Shown here: positions 1 to 7,010 of the stretch, in pieces
Layout: every line of letters starts with the position of its first letter
Position numbering within the stretch: position 1 is the first letter of the stretch
Assembly (NCBI GenBank): GCA_024681875.1
Contig: JAILAA010000186.1
Coordinates: 1 to 11,373, forward strand
Direction: 5' to 3'
Origin: Prevotella sp.
GTDB taxonomy: Bacteria; Bacteroidota; Bacteroidia; Bacteroidales; Bacteroidaceae
Length of the DNA: 11,373 nt
The notes under the pieces: model-generated
The model's input: only the letters and a program-made list of their open reading frames with translations
Databases searched by the model: none
What the model was told of the DNA's origin: nothing
Program-made: the position numbers and the translations under genes

Positions 1-74
1 TCGTGGCCATGCTGACGGCAGCCATCACCGCCCTGACCACCACCAGCTGCATGGGCTTCGGGCCTGTTTTCTGA
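1..74 (+). CDS. 3' end of a very small protein, probably smalltalk-type
   Basis: Only the last 23 codons are in the window, in the frame beginning at base 3 and ending with TGA at 72-74. The peptide is hydrophobic and Ala/Thr-rich, then reads TTTSCMGFGPVF. The Ala/Thr stretch ending in TSCMG resembles what I recall of the roughly 30-residue Bacteroidales family named 'smalltalk protein', which has no known function. It also resembles a lipoprotein signal with Cys five residues before a small tail. A strong hairpin with a T-run follows 29 bases after the stop, consistent with a real transcribed gene. The start lies outside the window, so length and promoter cannot be judged. The assignment rests on recall of the family, not on a search. 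Confidence 0.5.
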   Translation, partial: VAMLTAAITALTTTSCMGFGPVF

Positions 75-102
75 CAATACTGCTGATTCTGTCTTTTCAT
101 GG

Positions 103-140
103 AAACGGACGCCTGCTGTGATAGCAAGCGCCCGTTTTTT
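103..140 (+). terminator. Rho-independent terminator of the small plus-strand gene
   Basis: The left arm (103-117, AAACGGACGCCTGCT) pairs with the right arm (123-137, AGCAAGCGCCCGTTT), with two mismatches and a 5-base loop. A run of six T (135-140) closes it. The polarity and position just after the stop at 74 fit termination of the upstream plus-strand gene. Confidence 0.75.
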
Positions 141-144
141 CGAC

Positions 145-176
145 AAATTAATAAATTAACAAATTAACAAATTAAC
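145..176. repeat. 8-bp tandem repeat AAATTAAC
   Basis: AAATTAAC occurs three times head to tail at 153-160, 161-168 and 169-176, with a related partial copy at 145-150. The tract is A+T rich, carries no gene, and lies between the terminator at 140 and the C-rich tract. It is probably a slippage-prone simple repeat. Confidence 0.7.
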
Positions 177-180
177 ATTA

Positions 181-280
181 AGGCCCCAATTTCGGCACTT
201 TTTTTGATTTTTTTTGATTTTTGCCCCCCTTCGCCCCTTGGGGCGTTTATTTTGCCCCCCTTCGCCCCCCTCGCCCCCTT
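181..280. other. Homopolymer-rich tract with T-runs and repeated C-runs
   Basis: After two T-runs (about 200-222) come C-runs of 6, 4, 6, 6 and 5 bases at 224-229, 234-237, 255-260, 265-270 and 274-278. Most are joined by TTCG or TCG. The palindrome CGCCCCTTGGGGCG sits at 232-245. Read on the minus strand this is a series of G-runs directly downstream of the fucosidase stop, so it could form G-rich secondary structure in that 3' end. No coding sequence is supported here. Confidence 0.55.
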
Positions 281-312
281 GGCCGTTTCTGTCTCGTTGG
301 ATAGAAAGAAGG

Positions 313-1047
313 TCATTTCATCACTATCCTGAATACGGCAGAGGTTTCCGCTCGGGCATCGGCAGGATAGATGATCTCGAGGGCTTCTCTCGTCTGTTTC
401 CATTTCATCTTGCCGTTGTATCCGAGGAGAGCCACTTGCTTCACCTTGGCAAGAGAGCCTGACGGCTTCCCCAAAGACTTGATGCTCACCGTCTGGCCAC
501 CTTCAGGAACGCTCATGGTGAAAGCATAGAGCGCGCCGTCTTTTCCCACTGTAAAGCGGATGTCATGTGGCGTAAACTGGAAGTCGGCATGTCTCTTGCC
601 CAGCCCGCCGCCAGGCAGGGTCTTCAGCTTTCCGTTCACCATCTCCCCCTCTCCTAACCTTGTCCATGCCCTACTGCCGTAGACGGCCTGACCGTTGATG
701 TCGAGCCAGCGACCAGCCTCTTCAAGCATCGTCACACAGGCATCTTCAATAGACCCGTCGGGGCGCATGGGGATGTTCAAGGCAACATTGCCGTCGCGGC
801 TGACGGCCTCGATGATGAAGCGAATCATGGCGCCCGAGTCGTAGGTGAAGCCGGGGGCGTAGAACCAGTCGCCAACGGGAGCTTCGCGTATCCAGGGCTG
901 CGACGTGTTGATGGTGTCGGGGAAGTCGAACTCGGCGGTGTTGACGGCGCCATTCGTTGGTCGGCGGAACTTGATGATGCTGAAAGTGTTCACCTCGCCT
1001 CGGCGTGCCAAGGTGCGGTTGTAGTAGTCGGCTAGGACCGTCTGCAT
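313..1047 (-). pseudogene. GH29 alpha-L-fucosidase, 3' fragment lacking the catalytic half
   Basis: The 244 residues match the C-terminal half of family GH29 fucosidases. Residues 1-128 are the end of the barrel domain, with YYNRTLARRG at 9-18, TSQPWIREAPVGDWFYAPG at 48-66, NVALNIPMRPDGSI at 87-100 and WLDINGQAVYGSRAW at 114-128. Residues 129-244 look like the C-terminal beta-sandwich. Whole enzymes are usually 450-600 residues. The segment bearing the WFD nucleophile Asp should lie just before YYN. The frame stays open upstream of Met1, but it reads unrelated sequence there that is the shadow of the neighbouring membrane-protein gene. No signal peptide is present. I infer a deletion fused the 5' neighbour to this remnant, with the junction near 1048-1060. 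An inactive expressed fragment is possible; an active enzyme is not expected. Confidence 0.8.
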
Positions 1048-1481
1048 GGCATTGCACTTATAGCCTGTGCCCGTGCCTGCTTGGAATAGACAATGAACTC
1101 GATGGTCACATAGATCAGCACAAAATTGAAGGCTGTGCCTCCCCAGTTAACTCTCAGACCAGTGATGACTGGAAAAAGCAGGTTCAGCAGAATAGCGATG
1201 GGCAAAGCACAGAGCAGGTCTATGATGCATTTCACCACAACATTGCTGAAATGCATGGTCCTGGTTGCCACTATCCATACGGAAACAGCAATCACCAGCA
1301 TCGGAATGTAGTTTAGCAGGACAGACTGGATGAAGGAGACGAAATCTCCGTCAGGCACAGGACTTCCTGTATACATCCATGCATAGCAGAACTGAAACAG
1401 AATGGCATAGGTAGCAACTAACCCCAAAAACGTTAGCCCCTGATAAACAAAGGAAACACTATTCAAGGCATGCTTTTCCAT
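1032..1481 (-). CDS. Small four-helix inner-membrane protein, possibly truncated
   Basis: The product is 149 residues, starting MEKHALNSV, with four hydrophobic spans at about 13-36, 50-72, 80-108 and 113-132, and a short polar tail ending MPCRRS. I chose ATG 1481 because it lies 22 bases after the LmbE stop codon (1504) and begins just before the first span; the longer open frame upstream is a shadow of LmbE. Short spacing suggests co-transcription with LmbE. The last 16 bases overlap the fucosidase remnant, so the C-terminus may be made of foreign sequence. The fold resembles N-terminal membrane modules of Bacteroidetes LytS/LytTR-type sensors, but there is no cytoplasmic output domain and I do not recognise the family. 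Function is unknown. Confidence 0.6.
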   Translation of the reverse strand: MEKHALNSVSFVYQGLTFLGLVATYAILFQFCYAWMYTGSPVPDGDFVSFIQSVLLNYIPMLVIAVSVWIVATRTMHFSNVVVKCIIDLLCALPIAILLNLLFPVITGLRVNWGGTAFNFVLIYVTIEFIVYSKQARAQAISAMPCRRS

Positions 1482-1503
1482 TTCGTTTGGCCTCGAGAGA
1501 TGT

Positions 1504-2673
1504 CTACTTGAATCTGTATTCCACGAAAGCCTCCATGGCTTCGTAACATGCCAGGCCGAGCTCGTCGTAGTGCTTTGCCGTTTCGCGGTTGCGGTCTTCG
1601 GCACGCTGCCAGAACAGGCGCTCGTCGTTGCCGAGGAACGGCGCACTCTCCATCTGGCTCTGATGGCGCAGGATGGCGTTGCGCTTCTCGCGCAGCTCCT
1701 CAGGCGACATGGGTACGCACATCTCGATGTCGGCCACTTCCCACTCGGCCCATGCCCCGCGGTACATCCACACACGGCAGTCGTCGAGCCATGACGGCGC
1801 CTGATTGCCGTGGACAGCTGATTCCTGCGCGCTCTTCTTCTCTTCGTCGATGGCGGCCAGCACGGCGTCGGTGCACTTGCGGTGGGTGCCGTGGGGGTCG
1901 GCAAGGTCGGCGGCAACGTAGATCTGGTGGGGCTGTATCTCGTTCAGCAGTTTCTGGATGGGGATGACGTCGCGCTCCGTCATCGGCAGCTTCTCAATCT
2001 TCCCGCTCTCGTAGAAGGGCAGGTCGAGGAAATGGATGTGCTGGCTGTCGATGCCGTTGTATTCGCAGGCCAGCCGCGCCTCGCCTCTGCGGATGAGGCC
2101 TTTCAGCCGCAGTATCTGCTCGTTGTCGAGGTCTCCCTCTTTTTTGTTTTTGATGAAGTTTTTCACCACCTGATAGCTGTGCTTGATGACTTCGTCGGAG
2201 CCGTTGGCGAAGATGGTGTTGAAACCGTTGATGAAGTGCATGAAACGGCGCACTTCCTCATCGCCGACGGCGATGTTGCCCGAGGTTTCGTAGGCTATGT
2301 GCACGTCGTGCTTCTGTTGCATCAGTCGGCGAATGGTGCCGCCCATTGAGATGACGTCATCGTCGGGATGCGGCGAGAACACGACTACGCGCTTGGGGTA
2401 GGGCTTGGCGCGCTCAGGGCGTGTGGAGTCGTCGACATTTGGCTTGCCCCCGGGCCAGCCTGTGATGGTGTGCTGCAGTTCGTTGAACACCTCGATGTTG
2501 ACGAGGCCCGCCTGACCGTTAAACTGTTCTACGAGATGACCGAGGCCGTTGTCTACATAGTCTTTCGTGGAGAGTTTCAACAGGGGCTTGCCGACTTTCT
2601 TGCAGAGGTCGATGACTTGACGACGCAGCCGATGGTCGGGCATCTGGATGGTAGCTGTTAGATTTAGGTTCAT
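1504..2673 (-). CDS. LmbE/PIG-L family deacetylase lacking the usual NagB-like domain
   Basis: This 389-residue protein belongs to the zinc-dependent LmbE/PIG-L N-deacetylases, which remove acetyl groups from amino sugars or their conjugates. The metal and catalytic motif PHPDDD is at 101-106 (His102, Asp104, Asp105), and the second metal-binding His cluster ADPHGTHR is at 258-265. Other recognisable blocks are ITGWPGGKPN (70-79), ETSGNIAVGDEE (129-140), IRRGEAR (194-200) and HQSQMESAPFLGNDERLFWQ near the C-terminus. These blocks match the C-terminal half of the roughly 660-residue Bacteroides protein annotated as putative glucosamine-6-phosphate deaminase-like. Here the protein starts at the interdomain linker, so the N-terminal NagB-type isomerase half is absent. 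Its own promoter lies upstream, and the membrane-protein gene follows 22 bases downstream. It has no signal peptide, so it is probably cytoplasmic. The substrate cannot be read from sequence. Confidence 0.85.
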   Translation of the reverse strand: MNLNLTATIQMPDHRLRRQVIDLCKKVGKPLLKLSTKDYVDNGLGHLVEQFNGQAGLVNIEVFNELQHTITGWPGGKPNVDDSTRPERAKPYPKRVVVFSPHPDDDVISMGGTIRRLMQQKHDVHIAYETSGNIAVGDEEVRRFMHFINGFNTIFANGSDEVIKHSYQVVKNFIKNKKEGDLDNEQILRLKGLIRRGEARLACEYNGIDSQHIHFLDLPFYESGKIEKLPMTERDVIPIQKLLNEIQPHQIYVAADLADPHGTHRKCTDAVLAAIDEEKKSAQESAVHGNQAPSWLDDCRVWMYRGAWAEWEVADIEMCVPMSPEELREKRNAILRHQSQMESAPFLGNDERLFWQRAEDRNRETAKHYDELGLACYEAMEAFVEYRFK

Positions 2674-2751
2674 AGTGCTCTATAGGGTGTTTTGGATAGT
2701 TGCAGGCATGTCGATGAGCTTTGTCATCTCGATGTGTCTGTTATTTCGTTG

Positions 2752-2759
2752 CAAATATA
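2752..2759 (-). promoter_or_regulatory. Bacteroidetes-type -7 box for the LmbE gene
   Basis: On the minus strand the sequence reads TATATTTG, matching the TAnnTTTG consensus of the Bacteroidetes primary sigma factor. It would place the transcript start about 70 bases before the ATG at 2673. No good TTTG -33 box is seen at the usual 19-21 base spacing, so confidence is moderate. Confidence 0.55.
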
Positions 2760-2788
2760 CAATATTTCTGTGAAATAACGTACTATTC

Positions 2789-2814
2789 AAAAAAAAAATA
2801 TGGGTTTTCCCCGC
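2789..2814 (-). terminator. Possible terminator after CcsBA
   Basis: Immediately after the CcsBA stop the minus strand has a short GGGG/CCC stem with an AAAA loop, followed by ATA and a run of ten T. The T-run is strong but the stem is very short, so this is a weak or partial terminator candidate. It is placed correctly to separate the operon from the LmbE promoter. Confidence 0.4.
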
Positions 2815-4881
2815 TCAGGCGTATGCATGCATGCCGCCCAGGAAGTAGTTGACGCCGAAATAGGTCATCAGGATGGTGAGGAAGGCCAGCGTCATATAGA
2901 GATGATAGCTGACGGATGACGAAGAGGGAGCAAGCGATGCCCGATGGACAGGGACGGCATAGACCATGAACGTGATGAGTGCCCACACTTCCTTGGGGTC
3001 CCACGACCAATAGGTGCCCCATGAGATGTTGGCCCAGATGGCTCCGATGAAGATGCCGATGCCGAGGGTGGCGACTGCCGGATAGAGCATGAGCAGCGAC
3101 AGGCGGGTGAGGCTTTCGTAGGATGAGGACGAGCAGTAGTGGAGGATGAGGGACGTAAGTCCGCAGACGAATGTCATGGCCAGCAGGGCAAACGATAGCA
3201 TGATGATACTGACATGCAGCGACAGCAACGGCGAGTTGAGCACGGGCATCAGATGACCTATCTGCGGGTCCATCTGGTTGATGTGGCTGACCAGCAGGAA
3301 GAAGCCCGAGAGCAGCAGGCCGAAGCTGGTGGCGATGGGCACCGACCGATGGGCCGGAATGGCCAGCAGCAGCACCAGCCAGGCCAGGGTGAGCATCGTC
3401 TCATAGCCGTTGGACATGGGCACGTGGCCGGTGATGATCCATCGCAGCGCCAGGGCGAAGGTCAGCGTCAGGAAGGAGACGACCGAGAGGAGCAGCGGCA
3501 TACGGACGAGGAACGGGCGTCGACGGGGGGAGCGTCGGGGGCGCAGCACAAACAGCGAGAGCAGTCCGACGGTCAGGTTGACCATGAAGAGGATGGTGGC
3601 AAAGGGGATGGCGTTGCTGGTGCGCTCTGCCCACTGTTGCAGGGCTGAGGGAAGGGGCATGTCGCGGCGTTGCTGCTCCTGCAGTTCGGCAATCAACCGG
3701 TCGACGCGGTCGAACTGTCCGTCGCGGGCATACTGTCCGAGGTGTCGCGTCATACGTGTCAGCGGGGCATCGGCACGCAGCTGCATGATGAGCATCAGCA
3801 CATCGTCCATCTTGACGGCGTCTTTATGCAGCGCATCGGTGTTGCCCTCGTAGTATTCGCTGACATAAGGGCCCAGGATATAGCCGCCCTCGGAGGCGTC
3901 GAAGAAGCGGTCGACGTTGCAGTATTCAGGTAGCTGAAACTTGGTGCGCAGGGCGCTGCTCTTGACGTGGACGACGGGCAGCTGGCTCCACTCCTGCGGC
4001 CAGAAGAGGAAGCCCGAGAGCACCTGCTCGGCGCTCAGCCCCTGATAGCTGCGCTTGCCTGTCACCTTTTTCGTGAAGTCAAGGGCGTAGGTCTGCACAG
4101 GGGCTATGCGTCCGTTGTAGACAATGTGTAGGCGTCCCAGTTGGTCGGCCGTCTCGCGGGGTAGGGTAGGCTGTGCTGATACCTGTGAGCCTGCGAGGCA
4201 CAGCAGGGCGACGGCTGCAGCCTTGCGCAAGAGCTGGCGGTAGGCTCCCTTGGGGTCGACAAGCATCCAAAGGAGTCCGACGAACAGCAGGGCATAGCCT
4301 GTATAGGTGACGGGGATGCCCCACGGATCGCTGTTGACGGCCAGCGTGGTGCCTCGCATGTCGTGGTCGTAGCTGGCCTGATAGAGACGGTAGCCGTGGC
4401 AGGAGGCGATATGGTTCATGGAGATGACATGCGGCTGCTCCACGCCTTCGTCAATAATGGTGACAGCCGATAGGTAGTCGGAAGGAGCCTGTGTGCCCTT
4501 GTAATAGCTGACATCGAACTTGTTGAGGCGGATGGCAAACGGCAACTGGCGGTAATGCATGTCGTCGGCCACATAGCTGTTGGAGGTCTCGCCCTCGCGC
4601 AGATGAATCATTCCACGGCGGGCGCTGACGTGAGTGAGGAAAGCACCCAGAAGGATGACCAGGAACGACAGATGCAGCACGATGACGGAGAACCGGCGTA
4701 CCCGCCGCTTGCAGAGCCAGAACGTGGACACGACTGCCAGCAAGGCCCATAGCAGCGAGAACCACCATGCGCCATAGATGTTCTCCGACACATATTGCGT
4801 ACCTTGGTACCTTTCAACAATGGTGGCGGTAGCCATCACGACTACCACCGCCACGTATAGAATGATAAGTGCTTTCTTCAT
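2815..4881 (-). CDS. ccsBA: CcsBA: fused ResB-CcsA system II heme exporter / cytochrome c synthase
   Basis: This 688-residue membrane protein would export heme and attach it to CxxCH motifs of apocytochromes outside the inner membrane (system II). The ResB/CcsB-like part spans about 1-215: TM helices near 5-22, 38-56 and 64-86, a periplasmic segment, and a helix near 190-208. The second helix pair carries His70 (VLHLSFL), a candidate heme-ligand His. A further hydrophobic segment (about 220-236) and a periplasmic region precede the CcsA part from about 425. Its conserved features are GHVPMSNGYETMLTLAW (485-501), His555 in LSLHVSII, the tryptophan-rich heme-handling motif WGTYWSWDPKE (621-631), and His646 in VPVHR. 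Length fits fused CcsBA proteins. In Bacteroidetes such genes often neighbour the NrfHA nitrite reductase. Here the neighbour is a di-heme lipoprotein, so that is the probable client. The start codon sits in a 13-bp repeat flanking the inserted element. Confidence 0.9.
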   Translation of the reverse strand: MKKALIILYVAVVVVMATATIVERYQGTQYVSENIYGAWWFSLLWALLAVVSTFWLCKRRVRRFSVIVLHLSFLVILLGAFLTHVSARRGMIHLREGETSNSYVADDMHYRQLPFAIRLNKFDVSYYKGTQAPSDYLSAVTIIDEGVEQPHVISMNHIASCHGYRLYQASYDHDMRGTTLAVNSDPWGIPVTYTGYALLFVGLLWMLVDPKGAYRQLLRKAAAVALLCLAGSQVSAQPTLPRETADQLGRLHIVYNGRIAPVQTYALDFTKKVTGKRSYQGLSAEQVLSGFLFWPQEWSQLPVVHVKSSALRTKFQLPEYCNVDRFFDASEGGYILGPYVSEYYEGNTDALHKDAVKMDDVLMLIMQLRADAPLTRMTRHLGQYARDGQFDRVDRLIAELQEQQRRDMPLPSALQQWAERTSNAIPFATILFMVNLTVGLLSLFVLRPRRSPRRRPFLVRMPLLLSVVSFLTLTFALALRWIITGHVPMSNGYETMLTLAWLVLLLAIPAHRSVPIATSFGLLLSGFFLLVSHINQMDPQIGHLMPVLNSPLLSLHVSIIMLSFALLAMTFVCGLTSLILHYCSSSSYESLTRLSLLMLYPAVATLGIGIFIGAIWANISWGTYWSWDPKEVWALITFMVYAVPVHRASLAPSSSSVSYHLYMTLAFLTILMTYFGVNYFLGGMHAYA

Positions 4882-5183
4882 TTACTGTTAATGATTAATG
4901 ATTATCCGCAATCAGGTGATGCCGCCCCGAAGGGGCAATGAGCTATTAGCCCAGGGCATCGCCCTGGGTAATGGGAAGCGTAGTAAACGCCCTGAAAGGG
5001 CAAAAGCCTTAACAGTAGGCAATGCTTTTGCCCTTTCAGGGCGAGCATCACCTGCTCTCCATACCCAGGGCGATGCCCTGGGCTAGTAGCTTGTTGGCCT
5101 TTCTTGCGTCCCTTTGGTAGCAAGCCAGCAGAGCTGGAGCGCAGGCCGCCTATCGGGTAGTTGCGGATAATCATTTACTGTTA
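4878..5183. mobile_element. Nested palindromic MITE/REP-like element with 13-bp flanking direct repeats
   Basis: The direct repeat TCATTTACTGTTA occurs at 4878-4890 and 5171-5183 and encloses 280 bp. The ends carry an inverted repeat AATGATTATCCGCAA (4897-4911, matched in reverse by 5161-5175). Inside are further inverted pairs: 4914-4923 with 5045-5054 (10 bp), 4941-4969 with 5063-5091 (29 bp, one mismatch), and 4988-5006 with 5025-5043 (19 bp, perfect). Each 29-bp arm also contains its own hairpin CCCAGGGC-ATC-GCCCTGGG. No transposase or credible gene is present; open frames here are translations of the palindrome. I recall similar CCCAGGGC and GCCCTGAAAGGGC repeats as widespread in Prevotella-like genomes. 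The element lies between co-directional operon genes, so its RNA would form strong hairpins that could stabilise or terminate the message. Confidence 0.75.
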
Positions 5184-6986
5184 TATGGACTCTATGAATT
5201 TCACCACGGCATCTCTGTCAGCCTTTGGTAAGTTGTAGAAGGCAGATGTCTGTCGGTAAGCCTGCGACTGTTTGGAGTAGCCGTGCCACATGATAGCCTC
5301 GATGACCGTGCGAGCCCGGCAGTCGTGCAGACGGTCGTCGGCTCCTGTCAGACGCTGGCTCAGTCCTCTGCCCCAGAGCGGCGTCGTACGGCACCATCCC
5401 GTACGGATGTCGTTCTCCATGAACAACCGGTGCTGCACCATGTCGGTGTAGGGCCAGATGGTCTGGTGGGGGAACTTGGGCAACAGCTTGGTATAGTCGC
5501 CGTCCTTCACCAGTCCGTTGGCATCGGCGTAGGCCTTCGTTGCAGCGTCCACCCACATATTGTCGTCACCCGTTTTCCACGATGGGCGGTGACACTGTGC
5601 GCAGCCAATCTGCGTAAACACCTCCTTGCCGTGCTGCACCTGTGGGTCGTCCAGATTGCGTGCTGCAGGAACGGCCAGTCCGCGATGCCACACCATGAAC
5701 TGGTAGTACTGCTTGTCGGACATCTCCTCCTCGTCGTTGTAGGGAGCCTCATGGAACAGATATTTGTCGAAGGTCTCTTTCTTGGCAATTGACGAAGTGC
5801 TCAGAATCTCGTTGATGCGCTCGGCAATGCCCTTGTCGGTTCCGTCAGCGTAGTAGGGATGCAGCGGGCTAAGCGTTGAGGCACCGTGTTCCTTGATGTA
5901 GCTGACCACCTCAGGATTCTCGCTCTGAGCCTTGGCCCAGGCTGGCGTGGTGTAGAGGAAGTGGCGGTCGCTGCGCGTCACGTTGGTGATGTTCCAGATG
6001 GCGTTGGCACCTGCACCATCCTGCAGCGAGCCGCGTGTCATGGCATAGGTGAAGCGCTTCAGCGGGCCGTGAGAGCCACGGAATGTGCCAGTGTTGTTGT
6101 ACGGGGCACTATAGTAAGCACTAGCCTTGAACGTGCCAGCCTCTTTGTCCCACATATTGGGGTTCAGGTCGACGAAGCGAGCCTCCGAAGCCCATTGCTC
6201 GGCAATGTCCTCGTCGTTAAGGGCGTCGAGCAGTCCTGTGCCGTAGATGCCGATGGTCGACTCCAGGCGTACCTCATAGTTGGTAGGTTTCGGGTTGGTG
6301 TTAAAGGCGCTGACGGGAATGCTTACTTCCGGATAAATGAGCGAATAAGCCTCGCCGTCGGGGAAGGTCATGGAGAGTCCGCTCGGCATCTTCTCCACAT
6401 TGCGCCATTCAATCTTGATCTGGTTCTCGTCAATAGGAGCCTGGAAGGGTTGCATGGCCTGTGTCTGTGGCATGCCCGTCACCTCGCTGATATAGCCGGA
6501 AGACTCGGTGGTATAGCGGACACCGTCTTCTGTAAAGGCCTCCTGCGGATGATAGACGACAAGTAGATATCCATTGCCAACCTGATTGGCACGATATTCC
6601 GTCTGGCGCTTGCCGTGTCCGTAGCTGGGGTGGCAGTTGATGCAGCTGTTGCGCACCCATGCCGGTCCCAGTCCCTTGCGGGGTGCTCCATCGATGGTGT
6701 AGATGTGCTCGAAGAAGTCCTCACCCGTGTTGAAGTCTTCTTCCATGCCGGCAATGTTCTCAACGGCAGGGGCTGGTGCTGAGTAGCTGGCCTTGTCGGT
6801 AGTGCCCAGTTGTCCGCCTGGATACCACTCTTCAGCCGAGAAGTTGCCAGTAGCCTTGCCAAACACCTCCTCGGAAGGGGTTAGCGAGCCAAGCTCGGTC
6901 TTGGTTGCGTCATCATCGGCACATGCTGTCAGCAGGAGAGCTGACAGCATGGCGACAAAAGATAGCTTAGAATTTTTCTGTATCAT
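5181..6986 (-). CDS. Di-heme oxidoreductase (DHOR) family lipoprotein
   Basis: The 601-residue product begins with a lipoprotein signal (hydrophobic 9-20, LLLTAC with Cys22, then an acidic ADDD), so it is probably membrane-anchored facing the periplasm or outer surface. Two c-type heme sites are visible: CINCH at 115-119 and CAQCH at 462-466. The block LAVPAARNLDDPQVQHGKE leading into the second heme site is typical of the DHOR family of putative di-heme peroxidases, often annotated 'thiol oxidoreductase'. Other family-like blocks are ESTIGIYGTGLLDAL (242-256) and RGSHGPLKRFTYAMTRGSLQDG (303-324, given in part). The start follows the imelysin stop by 24 bases. Before insertion of the downstream element its stop codon would have been 6 bases from the CcsBA start. 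The likely role is redox chemistry linked to iron or heme acquisition; this is inferred from family context, and the substrate is unknown. Confidence 0.85.
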   Translation of the reverse strand: MIQKNSKLSFVAMLSALLLTACADDDATKTELGSLTPSEEVFGKATGNFSAEEWYPGGQLGTTDKASYSAPAPAVENIAGMEEDFNTGEDFFEHIYTIDGAPRKGLGPAWVRNSCINCHPSYGHGKRQTEYRANQVGNGYLLVVYHPQEAFTEDGVRYTTESSGYISEVTGMPQTQAMQPFQAPIDENQIKIEWRNVEKMPSGLSMTFPDGEAYSLIYPEVSIPVSAFNTNPKPTNYEVRLESTIGIYGTGLLDALNDEDIAEQWASEARFVDLNPNMWDKEAGTFKASAYYSAPYNNTGTFRGSHGPLKRFTYAMTRGSLQDGAGANAIWNITNVTRSDRHFLYTTPAWAKAQSENPEVVSYIKEHGASTLSPLHPYYADGTDKGIAERINEILSTSSIAKKETFDKYLFHEAPYNDEEEMSDKQYYQFMVWHRGLAVPAARNLDDPQVQHGKEVFTQIGCAQCHRPSWKTGDDNMWVDAATKAYADANGLVKDGDYTKLLPKFPHQTIWPYTDMVQHRLFMENDIRTGWCRTTPLWGRGLSQRLTGADDRLHDCRARTVIEAIMWHGYSKQSQAYRQTSAFYNLPKADRDAVVKFIESI

Positions 6987-7010
6987 ATTTCAGTATTTTG
7001 AGTTCTGTTT

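Noticed and set aside
1048..1130. Continuation of the fucosidase upstream of Met at 1047
   Set aside because: The frame is open but the peptide lacks the expected WFD nucleophile segment and is antiphase to a good membrane-protein frame.
1482..1916. Arg/Thr/Ser-rich open frame upstream of the membrane protein
   Set aside because: It is the shifted-frame shadow of the LmbE gene on the same strand; composition is unlike a real protein, while LmbE matches a known family.
3214..3853. Plus-strand open frames opposite CcsBA
   Set aside because: They are Gln/Arg-rich shadows of a convincing membrane protein in a G+C-rich gene.
2815..4881. Nitrite reductase (NrfHA) locus
   Set aside because: CcsBA often accompanies nrfHA in Bacteroidetes, but no pentaheme NrfA or NrfH is present in the window.
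4898..5174. Open frames on both strands inside the palindromic element
   Set aside because: They translate inverted repeats and give mirror-like peptides; I recall similar spurious peptides wherever this repeat occurs.
4878..5183. Riboswitch or structured leader of CcsBA
   Set aside because: The structure is symmetric around its centre, ends in terminal inverted repeats and is flanked by direct repeats, which fits an inserted element better than a ligand-binding RNA.
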